The notes: generated by a model not told the origin, from the letters alone. Numbered from the stretch's first letter, positions 51,705 through 60,540 are shown. The stretch is DNA of 64,000 bases from Vitreoscilla sp. (GCA_018780145.1 JADMKA010000045.1:1-64000), one strand, 5' to 3'. A program made the numbers and translations.

Positions 51705-52439
51705 TCAGCCGGGCAGGCGTGGCGGCGGCCCTTCGATCCTTGAAAGCCGGCCATCATGCAGCGCACTGGCCACCAGCCAGGCGTCGGCACCGGCCTCCTG
51801 CGCCCGCACCAGGTCTGCTTCGTCACGGATCCCGCCCGCCCCCACGAGGGTGATGTGTGGTGCCTTGTCTCGAAGCTCACGCAAGGTGTCCAGATCCGGT
51901 CCCGCGTTCGATCCCACGCGCTCCAGGGTCATGACGATGACGCGAGGAGGCCACAGGGCCACCGCGTCCCAGCAGCCGGAAGGATCCAGCCGCTCGCCGC
52001 CCCGCCGGTCGAGCGACAAGACGGCGCCGTGGCGCCGAGGCTGCGGCGCACCGAAGCAGCGTTCGAGCGCCTCCGGCGAGCGCAAGGATTCGCTGCCGAA
52101 AACGGGCACCAGGCGATCGGCGAGCGGCCCAAGCCGGTGGCGCAGGCGTTCAGCATCCGCCGCGTCGGCGAAACCACCATCGACCCACAGCTCGAGATCG
52201 GGCAAGCCGTGCAGCAGCGCACGAAGGACCTCGACCTGGACCCTGCCGCCCATCAGCGCGTCGAGATCGGCCACGTACAGTTGCCGTGCCGCACCGTGCT
52301 CGCACAGGGCCCGCGCCACGGCCAAGGGCTCGCTGCCCTGGCACAGGGCCGAGACGATGGGCTGGTATGTCGACCGCTGGCCTCCCACGGCGCGCACCAC
52401 CTGGCCCTGCATCAGGTCGATGACGGGAATGAGGATCAT
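51705..52439 (-). CDS. HisA/HisF-related TIM-barrel protein of the C1 cofactor cluster
   Basis: A 244-residue barrel protein similar to HisA: LIPVIDLMQGQVVRA at the start with the first catalytic aspartate, LYVADLDALMGG, LWVDGGFADAADAERL, and a C-terminal phosphate site LVGAGGIRDEADL. The second HisA catalytic acid is missing: where HisA has an E-K-D-G type motif this reads ERVGS. It therefore probably is not the histidine enzyme. Homologues cluster with H4MPT/methylofuran genes, and a role in methylofuran or pterin synthesis is likely but undefined. Confidence 0.82.
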   Translation of the reverse strand: MILIPVIDLMQGQVVRAVGGQRSTYQPIVSALCQGSEPLAVARALCEHGAARQLYVADLDALMGGRVQVEVLRALLHGLPDLELWVDGGFADAADAERLRHRLGPLADRLVPVFGSESLRSPEALERCFGAPQPRRHGAVLSLDRRGGERLDPSGCWDAVALWPPRVIVMTLERVGSNAGPDLDTLRELRDKAPHITLVGAGGIRDEADLVRAQEAGADAWLVASALHDGRLSRIEGPPPRLPG

Positions 52440-52460
52440 GCTGAATCGACGGGATGGGTC

Positions 52461-53420
52461 ATGACACGGGTGTTCGTGTACGAGTATCTCAGTGGCGGCG
52501 GGCTCATGGATGGTGACGGTGCGGAAAGCGAAGAGCTGCTCTCCATGGGCCTGTCGATGCGCAGCGCTGTACTCGACGATCTCATGCGGCTGAACGATTG
52601 CATCATTGGCGCCGCCACCGGTGTGGGTATGCCGGCACCCCTCGCGCCGGTGCTGCCGGTGACGCCGCGCGCCGGCGAGGCGCCGTTCGACTTCGTGGCT
52701 CGTGAGTCGGCGGCCCACGACCTGACCTGGGTGATCGCCCCGGAAACGGATGGCCTGCTCGCCGGCTTCCACCGGGTGGTGGAGCCCGATCGCTGGCTCG
52801 GCTGCGACGGCGACTCGATTCGATTGGCCACGGCCAAGCGCGCCACCTTGCTGCGCCTGGCCGCTCACGGGGTGACGACGCCGCTGGCCTTCATCGATGC
52901 GCCTGAGGTCAGCCGGTGGGTGGTCAAGCCGGACGATGGCGCGGGTGGCGTGGCGACCCGCGTGCACACCCGCGAGGGTTCCGCCCGGCACGACTGGTCA
53001 CAGCGCTCGGTCGACGGCGCCGCCTTGTCACTGGAGCCCTGGGTGGAGGGCGAGCCGCTGAGCCTGTCGCTGCTGTGCACCAGCGCCGGTACCGAACTGC
53101 TGAGCGTGAATCGCCAGCACATCGCCATCGACGGCGCCGGTCAGCTGGCCTTCCGTGGTGTCGAGGTGAACGCCATCGCCGCCACCGACCCTCGCACACC
53201 CCGCCTTCGCGCGCTGGCGGCACAAGTGAGGCAGAGCATTCCAGGCTTGCAGGGCTTCGTCGGCATCGACCTGGTCTGGCATGCGCATTGCGGGCCGGTC
53301 GTGATCGAGGTCAACCCGCGGGTGACCTGTGCCTATGCCGGGCTGTCGTCCGCGCTGGGCCGCAATTTGGCCGCCGACGTCATGCAAGCCCACTTCCAAA
53401 CGCTCCATGCCCATGCCTGA
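52461..53420 (+). CDS. mfnD: ATP-grasp ligase, tyramine-glutamate ligase-like (MfnD)
   Basis: A 319-residue ATP-grasp enzyme. It starts VFVYEYLSGGG, has VIAPETDGLLAGF, the lysine segment WVVKPDDGAGGVATRV, and the metal-binding end GFVGIDLVWHAHCGPVVIEVNPRVTCAYAG. This matches MfnD, which joins glutamate to tyramine in methanofuran-type cofactor synthesis. It starts only 21 bases from the divergent HisA-like gene and overlaps mfnF by about 14 bases. Function inferred by family and neighbours mfnF/mfnE/mfnB. Confidence 0.85.
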   Translation: MTRVFVYEYLSGGGLMDGDGAESEELLSMGLSMRSAVLDDLMRLNDCIIGAATGVGMPAPLAPVLPVTPRAGEAPFDFVARESAAHDLTWVIAPETDGLLAGFHRVVEPDRWLGCDGDSIRLATAKRATLLRLAAHGVTTPLAFIDAPEVSRWVVKPDDGAGGVATRVHTREGSARHDWSQRSVDGAALSLEPWVEGEPLSLSLLCTSAGTELLSVNRQHIAIDGAGQLAFRGVEVNAIAATDPRTPRLRALAAQVRQSIPGLQGFVGIDLVWHAHCGPVVIEVNPRVTCAYAGLSSALGRNLAADVMQAHFQTLHAHA

Positions 53421-54474
53421 TCGCACCATCGTCGGGTGGGATGTGGGCGGCGCCCACCTCAAGGCCTGCCTCATGCAACGTGGCCAGGTGGTCGACGTGG
53501 CGCAGTGGGCCTGCCCCCTCTGGCAAGGCATGGCGCATCTCGAACACGCGCTCGAGGCCGCCGGCCAGCGCTGGCCGGCCCTGGATGAGGCACGGCACGC
53601 GGTGACGATGACCGGCGAAATGGTCGACCTGTTCGCTGACCGAGAGGACGGCGTGCAACGCATTGCCCGGCAGATGTCGCAGTCCCTTCGACCGTCGGAC
53701 GCCACCGCGTTGCAGTTCTTCGCGGGCGACAGCGGCTGGCTGGGCCTGCACGATGTCGCCCGCCACTGGGAGCGCATCGCGTCGGCGAACTGGCTGGCCA
53801 CGGCCCGGCACGCGGCGCTGAGCTTCGGACACGGCGTGCTGGTCGACATCGGCAGCACCACGACCGACCTGGTCGTCTTCAAGGGCGGCCGGGTGGCCAG
53901 CAGCAGCCGCACAGATGCGGACCGGCTGGCCACCGGCGAGCTCGTCTATCACGGCGTGGTCCGCACGCCGCTGTGCGCCATCGCCCATCGCATCGATTGG
54001 CGTGGCACGCCCCACAACGTGATGAACGAGTTCTTTGCGACGACGGCCGATGTCTATCGGCTCACCGGCGACCTGGACCCGGCGCACGACCTGTACCCGA
54101 GTGCCGACGGCGCGCCCAAGGACCCGCTCTCGACCCGCCGGCGCCTGGCTCGCATGATCGGGCTGGACGAACGCGACGGCGCCCCCGAGGACTGGCTCGC
54201 CTTTGCCCGGGCCTGGCGTACCTGCCAAGTTGCCGAACTGGGCAGTCAGTTGCGCCGCGTCATGGCGTCGCATCCGCTGCCCCGTGACGCCATCGTCGTC
54301 CGTGCGGGTTGTGGCGGCTTCCTGGTCGAGGAGGTGATCGCCCATGCCGGGGCACACCCGACCATGCCGGTCCGGTCTTACGGAGCCGACGTGGCCCGGG
54401 CGGTGGCCGATTGGGCCAAGGTGTGCGCGGCCTCGGTCGCCGTCGCGGCGCTGCTCGACCGGGAGTCCCGCTGA
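53407..54474 (+). CDS. mfnF: H4MPT-linked C1 pathway protein, hydantoinase A-like (MfnF)
   Basis: A 355-residue protein of the hydantoinase/oxoprolinase-like ASKHA group. Motifs: VGWDVGGAHLKACLM, AVTMTGEMVDLF, GVLVDIGSTTTDLVVFKGG and VVRAGCGGFLVEE. The archaeal homologue MfnF couples the aminomethylfuran unit to glutamyl-tyramine. The start could be 53407 or 53413, both inside the end of mfnD. It ends sharing a base with mfnE (TGATG). Confidence 0.87.
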   Translation: MPMPDRTIVGWDVGGAHLKACLMQRGQVVDVAQWACPLWQGMAHLEHALEAAGQRWPALDEARHAVTMTGEMVDLFADREDGVQRIARQMSQSLRPSDATALQFFAGDSGWLGLHDVARHWERIASANWLATARHAALSFGHGVLVDIGSTTTDLVVFKGGRVASSSRTDADRLATGELVYHGVVRTPLCAIAHRIDWRGTPHNVMNEFFATTADVYRLTGDLDPAHDLYPSADGAPKDPLSTRRRLARMIGLDERDGAPEDWLAFARAWRTCQVAELGSQLRRVMASHPLPRDAIVVRAGCGGFLVEEVIAHAGAHPTMPVRSYGADVARAVADWAKVCAASVAVAALLDRESR

Positions 54475-55073
54475 TGTGGATCGTCAAGCTGGGCGGCAGC
54501 CTGGGGGGCGACCCGATGCTGCTCGAGTGGCTGGACCTCCTCGCCCAGCTCGGCGGCGGGCGCGTCACGGTGGTGTGCGGGGGCGGCAGCCTCGCCGACG
54601 AGGTGCGGCGCTTGCAGGCGCATTGGCAGTTCGATGATCTGGCTGCCCACAACATGGCGGTGCTGGCGATGGCACAGGTGGCCTATCAGTTCCACGCACT
54701 CAACCCGATGCTGAGGTTGACCACCAGCAAGTCCGACATCCGGCGCGTGCTGCAGAAAGGGCAGACCGCCTTGTGGCTGCCCTTCGAGTTGCAGCGTGAT
54801 CAGCCCGATGCCAACTCGAACTGGGACGCCACCTCGGACAGCATCGCGCTCGACCTGGCGCGCAAGCTCAACGCCGAACGGCTGGTGATGGTGAAGTCAT
54901 GCACAGTCGACCCCTTGCTGTCGTTGGCGCAGCTGGGCGACGCCGGCATCGTCGACCGGCGCTTTGCCACGCTGTCGGACGGTGTGTCGTTCCCGATCGA
55001 GTTCCTGCACAAGCACGACCTGGACCGCATGCGCGGCCTGCTGCTGGGCGATCCCAGATCAGTGGCCCCCTGA
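54474..55073 (+). CDS. mfnE: Amino-acid-kinase-family protein, furan phosphate kinase-like (MfnE)
   Basis: A 199-residue amino acid kinase fold protein: WIVKLGGSLGGDP (phosphate loop), VVCGGGSLADEVR, and a C-terminal LVMVKSCTVDPLL with ATSDSIALDLARKL. MfnE phosphorylates aminomethylfuran-methyl phosphate in methanofuran synthesis. Third gene of mfnD-mfnF-mfnE and translationally coupled. It ends 15 bases from convergent mfnB. The assignment is supported by all four mfn families clustering here. Confidence 0.87.
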   Translation: MWIVKLGGSLGGDPMLLEWLDLLAQLGGGRVTVVCGGGSLADEVRRLQAHWQFDDLAAHNMAVLAMAQVAYQFHALNPMLRLTTSKSDIRRVLQKGQTALWLPFELQRDQPDANSNWDATSDSIALDLARKLNAERLVMVKSCTVDPLLSLAQLGDAGIVDRRFATLSDGVSFPIEFLHKHDLDRMRGLLLGDPRSVAP

Positions 55074-55088
55074 CCGACACACCAACCG

Positions 55089-55790
55089 CTACGAGCCGCA
55101 AGTGGCCATGGCGTTGTCGCCGCGCATGGCGACGACGAGTTGGCGCAGGCGCAGCGGATCGAGGGCCGCAGCACGGTCACCGTTGCAGACGGCACTCCTG
55201 AAGCCGGCGAAATCGGCCCCCAGTGCCCTCAGGGCCGCGGCATCCGCCAGGCGCAGCGCGCCTGCCAGGCCCACCAGCTGGCCGGCCGCTCGGCCGCAGG
55301 CCACGAAGCGCTCCAACTCCGCTCGCGGGACCAACTCGAGCAGACTGCCCGAGGCCTTGTCCGCGGTGTCCGCCATGACCGCCGGGAAGCCCAGCCCGCA
55401 GGCGTGCTGGAGCAGGCGGATATCGAGGCCCCGATCGGCGAGAAAGACCGGCACGACGGGCCAGGCGCAGCGGGCCAGTTCATCCAGCACGCCGATCGCA
55501 AGCGGCCCAGGCTCGATGCCCACCTTGACATAGTCGACCCCGCAGCAGCCCACCGCAGAAACCTGCGCCAGGATCTCGTCGAGCCGATCCATGGGAACGT
55601 CGCCGATGGTGGCGCTCACCGGCAAGGCGATGCGCCGGGTGCCCAATGCGGCCACGATCGCACGGATGGTGGCGATCGGCAGCCCGCCCAACGCGCCGGC
55701 GCCGGGCTCCTTCAGGTCGATGAAATCGACACCGCCGCGGGCCGCGGCCATCGCCTCATCGACGCTGCGCACACTGACGAGCAGCCGCAT
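55089..55790 (-). CDS. mfnB: (5-formylfuran-3-yl)methyl phosphate synthase-like protein (MfnB, DUF556)
   Basis: A 233-residue TIM barrel: LLVSVRSVDEAMAAARGGVD, FIDLKEPGAGALGG with the catalytic lysine, YVKVGIEPGPL, VFLADRGLD and VGLAGALRLADAAAL. MfnB makes the furan ring from two glyceraldehyde-3-phosphates. ATG 55790 shares one base with the stop of the upstream DUF447 gene. In-frame sequence further upstream lies over that gene. Confidence 0.9.
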   Translation of the reverse strand: MRLLVSVRSVDEAMAAARGGVDFIDLKEPGAGALGGLPIATIRAIVAALGTRRIALPVSATIGDVPMDRLDEILAQVSAVGCCGVDYVKVGIEPGPLAIGVLDELARCAWPVVPVFLADRGLDIRLLQHACGLGFPAVMADTADKASGSLLELVPRAELERFVACGRAAGQLVGLAGALRLADAAALRALGADFAGFRSAVCNGDRAAALDPLRLRQLVVAMRGDNAMATCGS

Positions 55791-56371
55791 CAGCGCAGCA
55801 CCTCGGCGGTAGCGCGGTGGCGGGCCACGGCCTCGATGAGCCACGACCAGGCTTCACGTTCCTCGGGCCCGGCGGTCTTGTCGATGGCAATCTGCAGGTA
55901 GGCCAACTCGGCGTCCACCTTGGCCGGTGCCAGCATGCGCAAGCGGCTGACCAGGATGGCCCCTTCGATCACAGCCGACTGAGCCCGGTTGAAACCCACG
56001 AACGGCGCGTGGTTCACCTCGTGGACACGCGCCATGCTCAGCACCGGGCGCTGGGCATCGTCGCTGGCCTTGATGAGCCGCAACTCGAGGTGGCTGAGCG
56101 CGCACGTCAGCCTGACTCCGGGCACGGCTTGTGTGGGTGCGACAGGCCAGTCTTTGCGCCCCGTGACGCAGCCGGCAAACACCCGCGTGTCGGTCAGGAT
56201 GTTGAGCACGGCATGGCCGGTCGCGATGATGTTGTCGTGCGTCGCCGAGGGCTTGAACGGCATCAGCACCACCACGCCCTCGCCCTGGTAGCGAACGCCC
56301 ATCGGTGCCACGTGCGGCCGCCCCTGGGTGTCGACCGTCGTGACGACGTTCTCGAAGATCACGTCGTTCAT
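55790..56371 (-). CDS. DUF447-family flavin-reductase-like protein
   Basis: A 193-residue split-barrel protein of the DUF447 family: VIFENVVTTVDTQGRPHVAPMG at the start, VVLMPFKPSATHDNI and HAVLNILTDTRVFAGCVTGR, resembling FMN-binding flavin reductases. It is found in archaeal and methylotroph C1 clusters. It overlaps the upstream gene by ATGA. A redox step in cofactor synthesis is a reasonable guess; no activity is established from sequence. Confidence 0.83.
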   Translation of the reverse strand: MNDVIFENVVTTVDTQGRPHVAPMGVRYQGEGVVVLMPFKPSATHDNIIATGHAVLNILTDTRVFAGCVTGRKDWPVAPTQAVPGVRLTCALSHLELRLIKASDDAQRPVLSMARVHEVNHAPFVGFNRAQSAVIEGAILVSRLRMLAPAKVDAELAYLQIAIDKTAGPEEREAWSWLIEAVARHRATAEVLR

Positions 56372-57786
56372 TGCCCGGGCTCGCTGGTGGGTGGGGTCTT
56401 GGGGTTGTTCGTGCTCATCGTCGTCCCCGGTGCGCACCACCGGTTCAGGTCATCGGTCTGTCGGTCCGCGGCGCAGCCCCAGTCGAGAGGCTGGTCCTGC
56501 ACATAGCGCTTGCCCAGGCGCCAGGCGATCTCCGCACGTGCAAGTTCCACGCCCATGTAGAAGGCATGGGCGGCATCGTCGTCGAGCCGCAGTTGCGGCC
56601 ACAGCTCGAAGGGATCTTGCCCAAGCCGAAGCCCGTCCCGGTTGTACACATGCAGCCCTGCACGCGTGATCTGGACGCGAAAGTTCGGGTCGCGCACGAG
56701 CGCGGCCGTGGCATCGATCTCTGCCGGCGTGTCGGGGAAGGGGTGCTTGGCGTGCACCGTCATCAGCGCATCGCTGATCCCCTTGGGCAAGGCGTTCAGG
56801 CGCGTGGCAGCGTGCATGATGCGGCGCGCCCAATCGGCCTCGCGCACCGCGCGCCGGGCGTGCTCGCTGACCTGGGTGGTCAGCACGGCCGCCACCTTCA
56901 GCTCCGCGGCGATGCCGAACAGGACCGCATTGATGCCGCTGGTATCCGCCTCGGTGAGCTCGGTCAGGTTGCCGACGCCCATCATGATCGGCACCTCCGG
57001 GAAGCGCGAGCGCAGGCGGTGGTAGCGGACGATGGAGGCCGTCAGGCCGAAGGGAATCGGGTCGAGGATGGGGTCGGCCATGAACGGCCTGCCGCGCCGC
57101 TGCATCGTCTCGATCGCTTCATGCAGCGACGCCTCGTCGGCCGGCTCGCGCGGGATCAGGATCGGTGTCGAATCGACCTCGTCGGCCACCCACAGGGTGT
57201 CCAGGCTGAGGCTGAGAAGATAGTCGGCCCCCGCCCTGCCCCCGCGCACCAGCTCGGCCGGGTCCATCGAGTCGACGCTGACCTGGAAGCCCTCGGCCTT
57301 CAGGGCCTGGACGCTCTCTGCGAGGTGGTCGAAGCGCGTTTCAGGCAGCCCGCCCAGGTCGATGACATTCGCGCCGTCGGCCGCGTAGCGCCTGGCGCGC
57401 TCGATGATCCCTCCCACCGTCAAGCGCGGCGCGTCGACGATCTCGGCAAAGATGGCCACCTCGTACTCGCCCAGATCGATGGGCTTGGCCGCCCGGTCGA
57501 AATAGCGCGGCAGATCCTTCAACTCCTCCGGGCCGCGCTGCACGGGAATGCCGAAGTGCCGCGTCAGCGCGTCGAGGTCACCACGGCAGCGGCCCGGCAC
57601 GATGATGCGGTGGGCCTGCACCGGCGCGGCAACGCGGCGGCGGATCATGTCGGCCGTCATCAGCGCCGCCACCTGCAGGCCGATCTCGCGCACCTCCCAG
57701 GTGAACGGCGCCGCGTCGATGCCGCCCAGGACCCGCTCCAGCCCAGGCTGGGCCAGCCGGCCCGTCAGGAAGACGATGTGTTCCAT
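56368..57786 (-). CDS. Dihydropteroate synthase-related protein
   Basis: A 472-residue protein. An N-terminal alpha/beta domain (about 1-130, HIVFLTGRLAQPGLERVL) precedes a DHPS-like TIM barrel (GGIIERARRYAADGANVIDL, VSVDSMDPAELVRGG, FMADPILDPIPFGL, PIMMGVGNLTELTEADTSG). The pterin-binding barrel suggests condensation of a pterin with an arylamine in H4MPT synthesis, in place of folate-type DHPS; this family accompanies H4MPT genes. It overlaps the upstream flavoprotein gene by 22 bases. Confidence 0.85.
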   Translation of the reverse strand: MEHIVFLTGRLAQPGLERVLGGIDAAPFTWEVREIGLQVAALMTADMIRRRVAAPVQAHRIIVPGRCRGDLDALTRHFGIPVQRGPEELKDLPRYFDRAAKPIDLGEYEVAIFAEIVDAPRLTVGGIIERARRYAADGANVIDLGGLPETRFDHLAESVQALKAEGFQVSVDSMDPAELVRGGRAGADYLLSLSLDTLWVADEVDSTPILIPREPADEASLHEAIETMQRRGRPFMADPILDPIPFGLTASIVRYHRLRSRFPEVPIMMGVGNLTELTEADTSGINAVLFGIAAELKVAAVLTTQVSEHARRAVREADWARRIMHAATRLNALPKGISDALMTVHAKHPFPDTPAEIDATAALVRDPNFRVQITRAGLHVYNRDGLRLGQDPFELWPQLRLDDDAAHAFYMGVELARAEIAWRLGKRYVQDQPLDWGCAADRQTDDLNRWCAPGTTMSTNNPKTPPTSEPGQ

Positions 57787-58382
57787 GCAAGGGAGAGTTC
57801 GTTCAGGCGCGCATCGAGTGCCGCCTCCAGCTCAGCGGGCGAACTCACCACCTGGCAGAAATCGATGTCGCGCAGGCGCTCGACGTTGGACAGCTCGATG
57901 CGCCGAGGGCGCAGCGTCACCCAGTCATGCGGCGATTTGGTCACCACCACGGGCTCGGTGTCGCAGGCGAAGACGATGCCCAGGATCCCCAGCTTGCCGG
58001 CCTGCGCGAACATGTTGGTCGGCAGCGAGTCGCTGATGCCCAGAGCGCACTTGGCCACGGTGTTGCTGGTGGCCGGTGCCACGACGACCGTGTGGTAAAC
58101 GTCGTCATAGAGCATGCCGACCGGAACGCCGCTGGCGGTCGTGTCGCGCACGACGCGAAACTGCTGCTTCAACTCGTCGATGCGGAACTTGTACAGCGGC
58201 AACACCTCCTCGGCGGCCGCCGACAGGAACAGGTCCACGGCCGGCAGGCGCATCGCCAGGGCCATCGCCTCCTCCAGGAAATGGCCGGAGCCGGTCACGC
58301 ACCAGGCAAAGCGCGAGCGCGGCGGCGCGTCGACAACCTCGTCGGCGGCCAGATCGGTGTCACTCGGGGTGAGAGATTTCAA
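57765..58382 (-). CDS. Flavoprotein, dihydromethanopterin reductase DmrB-like
   Basis: A flavoprotein-fold (FMN-binding) protein of about 205 residues: FAWCVTGSGHFLEEAMALAM, LPLYKFRIDELK, VVVAPATSNTVAKCALGISDSLPTNMFAQA and VVTKSPHDWVTLRPR. It fits DmrB/AfpA-type flavoproteins of methanopterin reduction. No ATG or GTG starts the domain; the first plausible start is a TTG at 58382 overlapping the end of the sigma-54 activator gene, and a CTG slightly later is possible. The frame is open to 58616, but that part is arginine-rich shadow. Confidence 0.8.
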   Translation of the reverse strand: MKSLTPSDTDLAADEVVDAPPRSRFAWCVTGSGHFLEEAMALAMRLPAVDLFLSAAAEEVLPLYKFRIDELKQQFRVVRDTTASGVPVGMLYDDVYHTVVVAPATSNTVAKCALGISDSLPTNMFAQAGKLGILGIVFACDTEPVVVTKSPHDWVTLRPRRIELSNVERLRDIDFCQVVSSPAELEAALDARLNELSLAWNTSSS

Positions 58383-60390
58383 TGTCCAGCTTGTGGAGCT
58401 TGCGGTAGAGCGTGTTGCGGCTGACATCCAGTGCCTTGGCGACATTGCTGACGTTCCAGCGGTGCTGCTCCAGCATTTGCAGGAGCACTTGTCGCTCGTT
58501 CGCCTGTATCGGGTTGAACTTGGTGGGCATCGGGGCCGCGTCCGGGCCGGCGTCCCCCACCGGCTCGACCACGCGGCGCGCCGCCGACGCATGGGTGCTG
58601 GCCGGGGCCGGCGCATGGCCGGCCGTCAACGACGGCAGATGCTCGCGGGTGATGGTCTTGCCATCGGCCAGCGCCGCGGCGCTGCGCAGGACATGCCGCA
58701 GCTGGCGGATGTTGCCCGGCCACGGGTGCTCGACCAGCAACCGCTGCGCGTCGGCACTCAAGACCGCCTTGCTGCCAGCCTCCGCCGCCAGCGTGGCCAA
58801 GATGATGTCGAGCCGGTCGCTGCGGTCGCGCAGCGACGGCAGCTCCAGCTCGATGCCGGCCAGCCGGTAGTACAGGTCTTCGCGGAAGCGGCCCTCGCGC
58901 ACCAGTGTCGGCAGGTGCCGGTGGCTGGCACTGATGAGCTGAAAGTCGACCGGCAGCGTTTCTTCGGTGCCCAGGGGCGTGACCTGGCGCTCGTCGAGCA
59001 CGCGCAGCAGGCGCGCCTGCAGATCGAGCGGCATGTCGGCGATCTCGTCGAGGAACAGGGTGCCCCCGTCGGATTGCAGGATCTTGCCTCGGCGGCCCGT
59101 TCGCTGCGCGCCGGTGAACGCACCGGCCCGATAGCCGAACAGCTCGGCTTCGATCAGGGTTTCAGGCAGGCTGGCGCAGTTGACAGCGACGAACGCGCCT
59201 TCGGCGTGCGGGCTGGCGTCATGCACGGCGCGCGCAAACACCTCCTTGCCGGAACCGGTTTCACCGCACAGCAACACCGGCGTCTGGCGAGCGATGACGC
59301 GCCGAGCGGTTTCCAGGTGCGCGATGAACCGCGGATCCTTGAAGGTGCTGGGGAATGTGGCTGCGCGCAGTGCCGGTGGCCGGGGACGCGCCGCCACGCT
59401 GCTGGGCGCGACGAGGCTGATCGCCGCCCCCCGCTCCGGCGCGGCGAGCTCCGACGCTGGCCGGCGAGCCACGGCAAAGAAACGGGACGCCGCTCCGGCA
59501 CGGTAGGTCACCACCGGGTGGAAGGACGACGAGGTGCTGCGGACCAGCATGTCCTCGAGCGAGCTCTGGAAGAACTCTTCGACCCGCCGCGACTTGATGT
59601 CGTCCATCGATTGCAGGCCGAGCTGGAACAGCGCGCTGCGGTTGGCCGCCAGGACACGGCCGTCGTCCGAGATGGCCAGCTTGCCTTCATGCAGCGTGTA
59701 GACAAACTCCGGCCGGCTGTGGAAGTGCAGCGGGTGGGCATCGCGGAAGCGCAGGTCGATGAGCCGGTTCTCGATCATCCTGGCCGTCATGCCGAGCAGC
59801 ACCAGCACGTGCTGCTGCATCAGGCTGGAGCGGCTGGTGACATCCAGCACCGCAGCGATCTCGCCGGAGGGGTCGAACACGGGCACCGCCGAGCAGGTGA
59901 GCTGGGTGAACAGGCTGAAGAAGTGATCCTCGCGGCGCACCGACACCGGCGCACCCGAGGCGAGACAGGTGCCCATGCCGTTGGTGCCCGCCTCGACCTC
60001 GCTCCAGACGCCGCCGCATCGCAGGCCCAACGGCGACGCCTCGGCAGCGAACTCGGGCGACGAGACCATGTGCACGATCACGCCGTCGGTGTCGGTCAGC
60101 ACCACGGCGGTTTCGAGATCCGCCAGCTGCTGGTACAGCGTGGTCATTTCGTAGCGTGCGCAGTCGATGACATCGGCCCGGCGCGCGCAGCGCTCTTCGA
60201 GCGACGCATGCGACACGATGGCGGGGTCGCGGCGCCTCGACGGATCGAGCTGATACTCGTTCAGGCAACGGCCCCACGATCGGAGGAGCACGTCGTTTCC
60301 GTGCTCTTGGTAACCGGCGCGCACGACTTCGAGAATACGGTCGGCGTGCCGATCTGCACTTCGCGAGGCGTCGATCTGTGTCAGGGTCAT
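58360..60390 (-). CDS. Sigma-54-dependent Fis-family activator (AcoR-like)
   Basis: A 676-residue enhancer-binding protein. Order: AcoR-type N-terminal segment, GAF about 90-210 (GTNGMGTCLASGAPVSVR), PAS-like about 225-300, AAA+ about 345-570 with Walker A GETGSGKE near 376, the sigma-54 contact loop GAFTGA at 423-428, Walker B GTLFLDEIADMP, and a Fis helix-turn-helix at the end (WNVSNVAKALDVSRNTLYRK). GGAGGA precedes the ATG. It lies within the pterin/methylofuran gene cluster, divergent from a sigma-54-type promoter. Confidence 0.92.
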   Translation of the reverse strand: MTLTQIDASRSADRHADRILEVVRAGYQEHGNDVLLRSWGRCLNEYQLDPSRRRDPAIVSHASLEERCARRADVIDCARYEMTTLYQQLADLETAVVLTDTDGVIVHMVSSPEFAAEASPLGLRCGGVWSEVEAGTNGMGTCLASGAPVSVRREDHFFSLFTQLTCSAVPVFDPSGEIAAVLDVTSRSSLMQQHVLVLLGMTARMIENRLIDLRFRDAHPLHFHSRPEFVYTLHEGKLAISDDGRVLAANRSALFQLGLQSMDDIKSRRVEEFFQSSLEDMLVRSTSSSFHPVVTYRAGAASRFFAVARRPASELAAPERGAAISLVAPSSVAARPRPPALRAATFPSTFKDPRFIAHLETARRVIARQTPVLLCGETGSGKEVFARAVHDASPHAEGAFVAVNCASLPETLIEAELFGYRAGAFTGAQRTGRRGKILQSDGGTLFLDEIADMPLDLQARLLRVLDERQVTPLGTEETLPVDFQLISASHRHLPTLVREGRFREDLYYRLAGIELELPSLRDRSDRLDIILATLAAEAGSKAVLSADAQRLLVEHPWPGNIRQLRHVLRSAAALADGKTITREHLPSLTAGHAPAPASTHASAARRVVEPVGDAGPDAAPMPTKFNPIQANERQVLLQMLEQHRWNVSNVAKALDVSRNTLYRKLHKLDIEISHPE

Positions 60391-60510
60391 GGGGTCCTCC
60401 GGAACGCCGGCACCCGCCGGTTCCTGTAAGCCGTTGATTCTGAAGCGCCGGGCGAATCCATGCACCCGGTTAAACACGGTGGGCCGGCGTGCCAGGGAAC
60501 CGGCCCGGAC

Positions 60511-60523
60511 TGTTTGTCACACA
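60511..60523. promoter_or_regulatory. TGT-N7-ACA near-palindrome upstream of the sigma-54 promoter
   Basis: TGTTTGTCACACA is symmetric at 10 of 13 positions. It lies immediately upstream of the -24 element and about 120 bases from the divergent activator gene. It may be an operator for the activator or for a Crp/Fnr-like protein; it is closer to -24 than a usual enhancer site. Confidence 0.3.
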
Positions 60524-60524
60524 T

Positions 60525-60540
60525 TGGCCCACATATTGCA
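60525..60540 (+). promoter_or_regulatory. Sigma-54 (-24/-12) promoter
   Basis: TGGCCCACATATTGCA matches the TGGCAC-N5-TTGCA consensus at all but one base, with exactly 10 bases between the GG and GC doublets. It reads toward the dihydroneopterin aldolase gene, about 70 bases upstream of its start, and lies in the spacer shared with the sigma-54 activator. Such a match next to a GAFTGA-containing activator is unlikely to be chance. Confidence 0.7.

Noticed and set aside
51705-52439. Histidine biosynthesis gene hisA
   Set aside because: The second catalytic acid is missing and no other his gene is nearby; the context is C1 cofactor synthesis.
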